DNA of 12,734 nucleotides from Betaproteobacteria bacterium (GTDB lineage: Bacteria > Pseudomonadota > Gammaproteobacteria > Burkholderiales > SG8-39), in NCBI GenBank assembly GCA_027317055.1, contig DAHVFK010000055.1, positions 1-12,734 on the forward strand. Direction: 5' to 3'. This document shows positions 7,592-12,734 of this stretch, in pieces (positions within the stretch are counted from its first letter, which is position 1; each line of letters begins with the position of its first letter). Below the pieces are notes generated by a model. It searched no databases, was not told the origin of the DNA, and saw only the letters and a program-made list of their open reading frames with translations. Made by a program: the position numbers and the translations under genes.

Positions 7592-9297
7592 TATACAGCG
7601 ATGCCCCCGTTTCCGTCGACGCCGATCAGGCGCGGCAGGTTCAGCTTGAGCGGCGGGATGGTCCTGCGCTCGCGCAGGTAGCGCGACACGACCTCCCAGA
7701 TCGGCTCGCCGCTCGCGCCTTGCGCCACCGGGGCCCAGCCGGCGACCTTGTATTTCCTGCCGGCTTCGATCGGCTTGCCCGCGAGTCGCATGTCGGTGAT
7801 GCGCGAGCCAATGGTCGCGTGCGGGACGCAGGCGTAGGTCATGCCGCCCACGCGCACCATGTCGCCGCCCTGCTGAAGGTAGGGATCCGGGTTGAACAGG
7901 TTGTCGCAGATGTCCTCGAGGACCGACTTGATCTGCTTGCCGGTCATCTCGGTAAGGGTACTGTAGGGGTAGGTGATCGCGGTCTGGTCCATGACGTGCT
8001 CGAAGGTGATCGCATCGCCGGGCAGCAGCGAGGTGCCCCAGCGAAAGCCGGGCGAGAAGGCGAGCTCGGCGCCCTTGACCGCCATGGACGCGTCGAGGAT
8101 CAGCTGGTCGAAGCTGCCGTTGAAATTGCCGCGGCGGTAGAGCAGGCCCTCGGTGAGGGCGAGCTTCTCCTCCAGCTTGGCCCGATACGGCGCGCGCACC
8201 GACTCGATGTAGGCCGCCATCGCGGCGTCGGCCGGCAGCAGGTTGGCGAACACCGGCAGCAGCCGGTAGCGGTAGTCCGCGATCGCGCCGCCCTTGACCT
8301 CGAGGTCCATGACCGCGACGAACTTGCCGTTGGAGCCGGCGTTGGTGACCAGCGTCCTGCCGCCGGGATTGCTCACCACGGTAGCGCCTGGCACGCCGTC
8401 GTGCGTATGGCCGCCCAGAATGATGTCGATGCCGCGCACGCGCGTGGCGAGCTTGAGATCGACGTCCATGCCGTTGTGCGACAGCAGCACTACCACCCTG
8501 GCGCCCTTGGCGCGCACTTCGTCGATCATCTTCTGCAGGTGCCTTTCCTGGATGCCGAAGCTCCACTGGTCCATCATGTAGCGCGGATTCGCGATCGGCG
8601 TGTAGGGGAAGGCCTGGCCGATGATCGCCAGCGGCACGCCGTTCAGGCTGCGCAGCGAATACGGCTTGAACACGGGGTCCTCGAAGTCCACCGTCTTGAC
8701 GTTGTGCGCGATGAACTCGATCGGCGCGAGCTCCTTGTCGACCGCCTGCTTCATGCGTGCCATGCCGTAGGTGAACTCCCAGTGCGCGGTCATCAGCTCG
8801 ACGCCGAGCAGCTTCTGCGCGCCGATCATGTCGGCGCCCTGGGTCCAGAGCGAGGTCGCCGAGCCCTGCCAGCTGTCGCCGCCGTCGAGCAGCAGCGAAT
8901 GCGGCCGCGCGGCGCGCAGGCGCTTGATCAGGGTGGCGATGTGCGCGAAGCCGCCCAGCTTGCCGTAGCGGCGCGCCGCGGCCTCGAAGTCAAGGCAGGT
9001 GAAGGCGTGCGCCAGCCGGCCGCCGCGCGCGATTCCGAAATGCTTCAGGAACGCCTCCCCGACCAGGTGCGGCGGCTGGCCGGCGGCGGCGCCCACCCCG
9101 ATATTGAAGCTCGGCTCGCGGAAGTAGGTCGGCAGCAGCTGCGCGTGCGTGTCGGTGAGGTGCAGCAGCGAAACGTTGCCGAAGGCCGGCAGCTCATAGA
9201 GCTCGTTCGCGGCCTCGGCCGCGCTCGCGCCAGGGCGCAGGCTTGCGCCCGCGGCGGCGGCCAGCGCGAGCAGGCGCAGGAATTCGCGTCTTTGCAT
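7591..9297 (-). CDS. soxB: SoxB, periplasmic sulfate thiohydrolase (dinuclear metal enzyme)
   Basis: SoxB hydrolyses sulfate from the cysteine-S-sulfonate on SoxY in thiosulfate oxidation. The 568-residue protein begins MQRREFLRLLALAAAAGAS, a twin-arginine signal, and is exported folded. The 5'-nucleotidase/metallophosphatase fold shows all expected metal motifs: LTDTHAQ (D49, H51), LLDGGDSWQG (137-145, D141), HWEFTYG (172-178), FIAHNV (195-200), LLSHNGMDVD (271-280) and GGHTHD (295-300). Length is typical, and no key residue is missing. The start is fixed by the Tat signal, but no ribosome site precedes it. The ATG lies 15 bases after the T-run of an intrinsic terminator. The gene is last in the soxYZAXB order and is followed closely by an adaptor gene. 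Confidence 0.97.
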   Translation of the reverse strand: MQRREFLRLLALAAAAGASLRPGASAAEAANELYELPAFGNVSLLHLTDTHAQLLPTYFREPSFNIGVGAAAGQPPHLVGEAFLKHFGIARGGRLAHAFTCLDFEAAARRYGKLGGFAHIATLIKRLRAARPHSLLLDGGDSWQGSATSLWTQGADMIGAQKLLGVELMTAHWEFTYGMARMKQAVDKELAPIEFIAHNVKTVDFEDPVFKPYSLRSLNGVPLAIIGQAFPYTPIANPRYMMDQWSFGIQERHLQKMIDEVRAKGARVVVLLSHNGMDVDLKLATRVRGIDIILGGHTHDGVPGATVVSNPGGRTLVTNAGSNGKFVAVMDLEVKGGAIADYRYRLLPVFANLLPADAAMAAYIESVRAPYRAKLEEKLALTEGLLYRRGNFNGSFDQLILDASMAVKGAELAFSPGFRWGTSLLPGDAITFEHVMDQTAITYPYSTLTEMTGKQIKSVLEDICDNLFNPDPYLQQGGDMVRVGGMTYACVPHATIGSRITDMRLAGKPIEAGRKYKVAGWAPVAQGASGEPIWEVVSRYLRERRTIPPLKLNLPRLIGVDGNGGIAV

Positions 9298-9312
9298 GGC
9301 TTAGCGACTCAC

Positions 9313-9351
9313 AAAAAAACGGGGCTTGGCCTAGACCCTAGACCAAGCCCC
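9313..9351 (-). terminator. Intrinsic terminator or attenuator between soxX and soxB
   Basis: On the minus strand the arms GGGGCTTGG-T-CTAG and CTAG-G-CCAAGCCCC pair over 14 bp (one T-G wobble) around a 3-base GGT loop. G and seven T follow, so it is a textbook rho-independent terminator. It begins 23 bases after the soxX stop and its T-run ends 15 bases before the soxB ATG. On the plus strand there is no T-run after the stem, so the minus strand is the active one. Confidence 0.9.
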
Positions 9352-9374
9352 TCTTGCTTCGATACCGCCCGCGG

Positions 9375-9989
9375 CTACTGGTTCACCGGCGAGGCCGGGT
9401 CGAGCAGGTAAGCCGTCACGTCCTTGATGTCCTGCTCGGTCAGCGAGTGCGAAGTGCCGAAGCGCGGCATCTGAGTGCACAGGTTGAAGGCTTTCGAATC
9501 GTAGATCTTGCCGTAGACGTACTTCTGGCCCTCGATCCCGGGACGCACCTTGGCGTAGTGCTTAAGGCTCGGCCCGATGGTGCCGTAAGACTCCTGCTTG
9601 GGTGAGAGCTGATGGCAGTTGTAGCAGCCGCCGCCCCGGTTCTGGCCAGGCTTTTCCTTCCAGGTCATGCCCTTGCCGCTGGAGGCGATCTTGGCGCCGC
9701 GCTTCCAGTCGCCGATGTAGTTGCCGTCCGCCGGGTAGCGGATCATTGCGAGCTGGGCGGCTTCCATCTCCTTGACGCGATGCGCGGGCGGCTTGTCGCG
9801 CGTGATGGTGCACAGATACTGCACATCGTCCTGGTCGACGCGGCTCATCACCGCCTGACCCCTGGCATGGAAGTCCCGGTGCATCACCGCCCGCACCTCC
9901 AGCAGCGTCGGGTCGGCGTAGGCGAGCTGGGCGGCGAGCAGCGCCGCCGCCAGGCCGCCGAGCAAAAGGTGAACGCTCTTGCTTTTCAT
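9375..9989 (-). CDS. soxX: SoxX, c-type cytochrome subunit of SoxAX
   Basis: SoxX is the electron-accepting haem subunit of the SoxAX complex, which joins thiosulfate to the SoxY cysteine. The 204-residue precursor has a Sec signal (MKSKSVHLLLGGLAAALLAA, cleavage near AYA-D). One haem site CYNCH is at 122-126, and a likely distal haem ligand is Met174 in CTQMPRFG. About 95 residues precede the haem domain, making this the longer SoxX form; no separate soxK gene is visible here, so that segment may do part of its job (inference). The ATG has GAGGAGG (10001-9995) 5 bases upstream, overlapping the soxA stop, so translation of A and X is coupled. A strong terminator follows the gene. Confidence 0.95.
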   Translation of the reverse strand: MKSKSVHLLLGGLAAALLAAQLAYADPTLLEVRAVMHRDFHARGQAVMSRVDQDDVQYLCTITRDKPPAHRVKEMEAAQLAMIRYPADGNYIGDWKRGAKIASSGKGMTWKEKPGQNRGGGCYNCHQLSPKQESYGTIGPSLKHYAKVRPGIEGQKYVYGKIYDSKAFNLCTQMPRFGTSHSLTEQDIKDVTAYLLDPASPVNQ

Positions 9990-9999
9990 GTCTTCCTCC

Positions 10000-10809
10000 T
10001 CAGCGCTTGGTGCCGGGGCCGTCGTACGGCTCCCCGTTGGCGGTCACCGCCAGAAACATGGTCAGGGCCACGGTCGCGTCCGAGCCGAAGGTAGGCTCGG
10101 GGAAGCGCATCTGGCGATAGCAGTCGTTCAGCCGCCACTGGAAGGTCTTCATCTGGCTGTTTGAGACCCGGTAGGCCGGCCAGGTGGCGTAGGTGCGGCG
10201 CGCGCCCGAGGGCTTGTCCAGCAGCGGCAGGGACTGCATCCGGATCCGCTTGCCCGCGACCCCGTGGCACGAGGCGCAGGAAAAGTCCCACGGCCCGGCG
10301 CGGTAGTGGAACAGCTGCCGGCCGAGCTCGTACGCGGCCTTCGCCTTCGGATTGCGGGTGCTGACCGCGATCTTGACGCCGCGCGACTTGCCGACCACGT
10401 AGGCCGCGAGGTACTCCAGCTCGGAGGGCTTGTCGGCGTTGCCGAACACGCGCTTGGTGGCCTCCTTGTAGTCGCGTCCCTGCAGCGTCACCATGCAATG
10501 GACCAGGCGCGACTCGAGGTCCATGACGCGGCCGGTGTCCGCGAAGTAGCGCGGCAGGTGCGCGTAGGCGCCCTTGAGCACGCCCGGACCCATGCCGAGG
10601 TCGCATTTCTCCAGGGATTCGTTCTTGGGCCCCTGTTTCTTCTTCCATAGGTCGGCGCCCTCGAGCTCGAACAGCTCGACCGGGCTGCCTTCTGCGAGCA
10701 TCTTCTGGTACTTCTCGATCTCCTTCTTTTCGTCCTGCGCGTGGACAGGCGCTGCCGCAATGGCGAGCGCGGCCGCGGCTAGCACGGCACTCGTGCGAAG
10801 TGCGAGCAT
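10000..10809 (-). CDS. soxA: SoxA, monohaem c-type cytochrome subunit of SoxAX
   Basis: SoxA is the catalytic subunit of SoxAX, forming the S-S bond between thiosulfate and the SoxY cysteine in the periplasm. The 269-residue precursor has a Sec signal ending near PVHAQ. One haem motif CASCH is at 178-182. The active-site cysteine, a modified haem ligand in the family, is Cys230 in NDCYRQMR. The N-terminal half lacks a CxxCH but keeps two cysteines (C69 in EKCDLG, C105 in VHCM), expected to form a disulfide in place of the first haem. So this is the monohaem type. ATG at 10809 has GAGGAGG (10823-10817) 7 bases upstream. It lies 20 bases after soxZ and 10 before soxX. Confidence 0.96.
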   Translation of the reverse strand: MLALRTSAVLAAAALAIAAAPVHAQDEKKEIEKYQKMLAEGSPVELFELEGADLWKKKQGPKNESLEKCDLGMGPGVLKGAYAHLPRYFADTGRVMDLESRLVHCMVTLQGRDYKEATKRVFGNADKPSELEYLAAYVVGKSRGVKIAVSTRNPKAKAAYELGRQLFHYRAGPWDFSCASCHGVAGKRIRMQSLPLLDKPSGARRTYATWPAYRVSNSQMKTFQWRLNDCYRQMRFPEPTFGSDATVALTMFLAVTANGEPYDGPGTKR

Positions 10810-10829
10810 GTTTCCCCCTCCTCTCGTGA

Positions 10830-11138
10830 TCAGGCGACTGCCGCTTCGGTCTTGTTGCTTTCGCCCTTGTTGTCGACCCAGCCGATCTCGACCATGTCGC
10901 CCTTGTTGCCGCCCTTGACGCGGAACGCGAACACCGGATTGCGCGAGATCGCCTGACTGGTTTGCGCCTTGACGACCGTCTTGCCGTTGACCTTGACGGT
11001 GATGTTCTCGATGAAATGCGCCGGCACCAGCTTGCCTTGCGCCTTGCGCAGTCCGGTTTCCATCGGATGGCTCATCAGAACCCGGATGTCGGTGTAGCTG
11101 CCCTTGAGCGTGGCGCGGATCTTCATTGGACCTGGCAT
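10830..11138 (-). CDS. soxZ: SoxZ, sulfur carrier complex subunit
   Basis: SoxZ pairs with SoxY in the periplasm and holds the carrier's cysteine arm in place. The 102-residue protein is normal in length, has no signal peptide and is expected to ride out bound to Tat-exported SoxY. It opens MPGPMKIRATLKGSYTDIRV, followed by LMSHPMETGLRK, an immunoglobulin-like beta sandwich hallmark, and has AHFIENITVKVNGK in the middle and VEIGWVDNKGE near the end. ATG at 11138 has GAGGAGG (11150-11144) 5 bases upstream. It sits 16 bases after soxY and 20 before soxA, within one transcription unit. Confidence 0.95.
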   Translation of the reverse strand: MPGPMKIRATLKGSYTDIRVLMSHPMETGLRKAQGKLVPAHFIENITVKVNGKTVVKAQTSQAISRNPVFAFRVKGGNKGDMVEIGWVDNKGESNKTEAAVA

Positions 11139-11154
11139 GTTTTCCTCCTCTGTA

Positions 11155-11625
11155 TCAGCCGCCGCAGCCGCCGATCGTGACCTTGACCTCCCGCATGGCG
11201 ACGTAGTGCTTGCCGCCCGCTTCCGCGATGACGCGGATGTTGGAGGATTGCCCCATCTTCACGTTCAGCTTCACGTAGGGCAGCGCGCCCTCCATGAAAT
11301 CGAACCTGCTGGTGAGCGGGAACGGGTTCTTGTCGATCACCACCGCGATCGATGTCGTGCCCGGCACGTGGCTGGTGATCTCCACCGGCACCACGGCGCC
11401 GTTCTCGGCGATCTCGGGCACGTCGAGGACCACTTCCTTGCTCGCCACGGCGTCGTCGGCGCCGATGATCTTGAGCGCGTCGGCCACGTCCTTCTTCCTG
11501 AACGCGTTCTCGTCCCAGGTCGCGGCCAGCACCCGCTCCGGCTTGAGCAGCCCCGCCGCCAGCGCCGCGGCCAGTGCGCCGGTGGCGCCGGCGCCGCGCA
11601 GCACTACTCTACGTCTTTCGTCCAT
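11155..11625 (-). CDS. soxY: SoxY, sulfur carrier protein with swinging-arm cysteine
   Basis: SoxY carries thiosulfate-derived sulfur as a cysteine adduct through the Sox cycle. The 156-residue precursor starts MDERRRVVLRGAGATG with a long hydrophobic stretch, a twin-arginine signal with cleavage near VLAAT. The C-terminus ends GGCGG, with the carrier Cys154 on the flexible arm, the diagnostic feature of the family. The body (for example ITSHVPGTTSIAVVIDKNP) matches the SoxY beta domain. ATG at 11625 has AAGGAGG (11637-11631) 5 bases upstream, the clearest ribosome site together with soxZ and soxX. It is the first gene of the cluster, with the likely promoter in the AT-richer gap upstream. 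Confidence 0.97.
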   Translation of the reverse strand: MDERRRVVLRGAGATGALAAALAAGLLKPERVLAATWDENAFRKKDVADALKIIGADDAVASKEVVLDVPEIAENGAVVPVEITSHVPGTTSIAVVIDKNPFPLTSRFDFMEGALPYVKLNVKMGQSSNIRVIAEAGGKHYVAMREVKVTIGGCGG

Positions 11626-11768
11626 TCGCTCCTCCTTGCGGAATATCGCCCGGATCTGGCGCCCGGGATCGAATCAATGACGGTCAAATGACCTTAACTT
11701 ACGACGCGATGCTCGACAATAGTAATCCATCAAAATTACTTATTCCGCTACAACGTGCGCTACGCCGT
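11626..11768 (-). promoter_or_regulatory. Upstream region of the sox cluster
   Basis: This 143-base gap between moaC and soxY is clearly AT-richer than its neighbours (about 11690-11755), as expected of a promoter. Near the soxY end sits its ribosome site. I find only weak -35/-10 pairs on the minus strand (for example TTGTCG and TAAGGT with a 17-base spacer), so no start site is assigned. No terminator follows moaC, so readthrough into sox is possible. Confidence 0.5.
11676..11693 (-). promoter_or_regulatory. Candidate operator upstream of soxY
   Basis: GGTCA-AA-TGACC (11682-11693) is a perfect 12-base palindrome. It overlaps two copies of AATGAC (11676 and 11687) spaced 11 bases start to start, one helical turn. 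It lies 57-68 bases upstream of the soxY ATG, a plausible place for a repressor or activator. Sox clusters are often controlled by the ArsR-family regulator SoxR, but none is in this window and binding is untested. Confidence 0.4.
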
Positions 11769-12302
11769 TCACTTGCGGCGGAAGGTGCCTGACTTGCCGC
11801 CGCGCTTTTCCTCCAGGCGCATGTCGTGCATGCTCATGCCGCGATCGACCGCCTTGAGCATGTCGTAGATCGTCAACAGTCCCGCCGCGACCGCGGTGAG
11901 CGCTTCCATCTCGACCCCGGTCTGGCCGCGGCACTCGACCGTCGCATTGAGCGCGATTGACGAGCGCGCCGCGTCCGGCTCGAACTCGACCGCCACCCGC
12001 GTCAGCGCGATCGGGTGGGCAAGCGGAATGAGCTCCGAGGTGCGCTTCGCGGCCTGGATCGCCGCCACGCGCGCCACCCCGAGGACGTCGCCCTTGCGCG
12101 CGCTGCCTTCGAGCACCGTTCGCAGGGTCGCCGGGCGCATCGAGATGCGCCCGGAGGCGACCGCGACGCGGCGGGTGCGCGCCTTGGCGCCGACGTCGAC
12201 CATGTGCGCGCGCCCCTGCGCATCGAAGTGGCTGAGTTTGCGCGACAGCTTTCGTTTCAGAGCGGCCTCCCGGCGGGAACTTGCCCCGGCAGCAGGTATC
12301 AT
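11769..12302 (-). CDS. moaC: MoaC, cyclic pyranopterin monophosphate synthase
   Basis: MoaC converts the cyclised GTP product of MoaA to cyclic pyranopterin monophosphate in molybdenum cofactor biosynthesis, in the cytoplasm. The body from LSHFDAQGRAHMVDVGAK matches the family along its length: KGDVLGVARVAAIQAAKRT, LIPLAHPIAL, GVEMEALTAV, the catalytic Asp and Lys in YDMLKAVDRGM, and KSGTFRRK at the C-terminus. ATG at 12302 gives 177 residues, about 20 more than E. coli MoaC at the N-terminus; no other in-frame ATG or GTG precedes the conserved part, so the start is uncertain. The frame runs on upstream only as a shadow of the protease gene. It is divergent from that gene, with 6 bases between the ATG codons. 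Confidence 0.95.
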   Translation of the reverse strand: MIPAAGASSRREAALKRKLSRKLSHFDAQGRAHMVDVGAKARTRRVAVASGRISMRPATLRTVLEGSARKGDVLGVARVAAIQAAKRTSELIPLAHPIALTRVAVEFEPDAARSSIALNATVECRGQTGVEMEALTAVAAGLLTIYDMLKAVDRGMSMHDMRLEEKRGGKSGTFRRK

Positions 12303-12308
12303 AATCGC
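12296..12308. promoter_or_regulatory. Compact divergent start region of moaC and the M48 protease gene
   Basis: The sequence around 12297-12305 reads TATCATAAT. On the plus strand CATAAT (12300-12305), and on the minus strand TATGAT (12303-12298), each match five of six -10 bases. Neither has a convincing -35 at 16-18 bases. Either would place transcription very near or past the annotated ATG, so one start codon may be misplaced. Confidence 0.3.
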
Positions 12309-12734
12309 ATGCGTCGTTCCGCGCCGCTGCTGCTCGCGGCCTTGATCGCCCTCGCCGTTCCCTTGCGCGCGCCCGCGCAGACCCCGAACCTGCCGGATCT
12401 GGGCGGGGCCGCGGATATCGCGCTGTCGCCGCAGGCCGAGCGGCGCCTGGGCGAGAGCATCATGCGCGACATCCGGCGCGACCCCGACTACGTCGAGGAT
12501 CCGGAGATCACCGACTACCTCGACACGCTGGGCGACAAGCTGGTCGACGCGCTGCCCGGCGCGAACCAGGAGTTCGAGTTCTTCGCCGTGCGCGACCCGG
12601 CGATCAACGCCTTCGCGCTGCCCGGGGGCTTCGTCGGCGTGAACACCGGGCTGATCAATATCGCGGACAACGAGTCCGAGCTCGCTTCGGTGCTGGCGCA
12701 CGAGATCACGCACGTCACCCAGCGCCACATCGCG
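12309..12734 (+). CDS. Secreted M48 metalloprotease, BepA/YfgC-like (C-terminus off the right edge)
   Basis: The first 142 residues of a zinc metalloprotease, cut by the window edge. MRRSAPLLLAALIALAVPLR with APAQ is a Sec signal, so the enzyme is periplasmic. After it come the conserved LSPQAERRLGESIMRDI (39-55), INAFALPGGFVGVNTGLI (99-116) and the zinc motif HEITH (131-135) in SELASVLAHEITHVTQRHIA (123-142). This matches the BepA/YfgC group, which in E. coli degrades or helps assemble outer-membrane LptD and usually carries TPR repeats in the missing C-terminal part. It is the only convincing plus-strand gene. ATG at 12309 has no good ribosome site; the closest is AGCAGG 12 bases upstream. 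Confidence 0.93.
   Translation, partial: MRRSAPLLLAALIALAVPLRAPAQTPNLPDLGGAADIALSPQAERRLGESIMRDIRRDPDYVEDPEITDYLDTLGDKLVDALPGANQEFEFFAVRDPAINAFALPGGFVGVNTGLINIADNESELASVLAHEITHVTQRHIA

Noticed and set aside
6470..8566. 698-codon minus-strand frame that looks like a fusion to the adaptor
   Set aside because: The first half is soxB read in another frame, Arg/Gly-rich. The real adaptor starts at 7567 with its membrane anchor.
9313..9351. The hairpin as a plus-strand terminator
   Set aside because: On the plus strand the A-run precedes the stem and no T-run follows; there is no plus-strand gene to end.
7720..9411. 563-codon plus-strand frame opposite soxB
   Set aside because: Long only because of codon bias; lacks any motif, and soxB is certain on the other strand.
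11769..12728. 319-codon frame as an extended MoaC
   Set aside because: The part upstream of 12302 is antisense to the M48 protease, whose signal peptide and HEITH motif are clear.
1..12734. tRNA, rRNA, CRISPR array, insertion sequence
   Set aside because: No cloverleaf-like block, regular repeat-spacer pattern, transposase motif or terminal inverted repeats seen on reading both strands.

Overview
The window looks like high-GC proteobacterial chromosome, most likely a betaproteobacterium. The basis is strong G/C bias at third codon positions, the gene order soxY-soxZ-soxA-soxX-soxB, and moaC divergent from an M48 (BepA/YfgC-like) protease gene. This assignment is an inference; no rRNA or tRNA is present. 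No mobile element, CRISPR array or RNA gene was seen. Every convincing gene except the last is on the minus strand, so transcription runs from right to left.

Right edge (11769-12734): moaC (molybdenum cofactor) on the minus strand and a truncated secreted M48 metalloprotease on the plus strand are divergent, with only 6 bases between the annotated ATG codons. About 140 bases follow moaC, AT-richer than the surroundings, which probably hold the sox promoter and a palindromic operator candidate.

Middle (7591-11625): a thiosulfate-oxidation cluster, soxY, soxZ, soxA, soxX, soxB. SoxYZ carries the sulfur substrate, SoxAX loads it, and SoxB hydrolyses off sulfate. SoxCD is not in the window. The first four genes have strong GAGGAGG-type ribosome sites 5-7 bases from their starts. 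soxB has none, and a textbook intrinsic terminator (14-bp stem plus seven T) lies between soxX and soxB, ending 15 bases before the soxB ATG. This is the most striking regulatory structure here.

Left half (1-7567): after soxB comes an orphan MacA-like periplasmic adaptor without its usual MacB partner, then a 490-residue polytopic GT-C-like membrane protein whose start overlaps the adaptor stop. A gap of about 350 bases holds a possible small membrane peptide and a weak promoter candidate. Then comes a tightly packed five-gene module: Gfo/Idh/MocA oxidoreductase, class I SAM methyltransferase, GtrA-like membrane protein, GT4 glycosyltransferase and a second GT-C-like membrane protein cut by the left edge. 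Three of its four junctions are 4-base stop/start overlaps. It looks like a lipid-linked sugar modification or transfer pathway, with the product unknown.

Nothing here proves a wholly new system. The best candidates for a second look are the intra-operon terminator before soxB, the hairpin masking the only ribosome site before the adaptor, and the uncharacterised glycan module downstream of sox.
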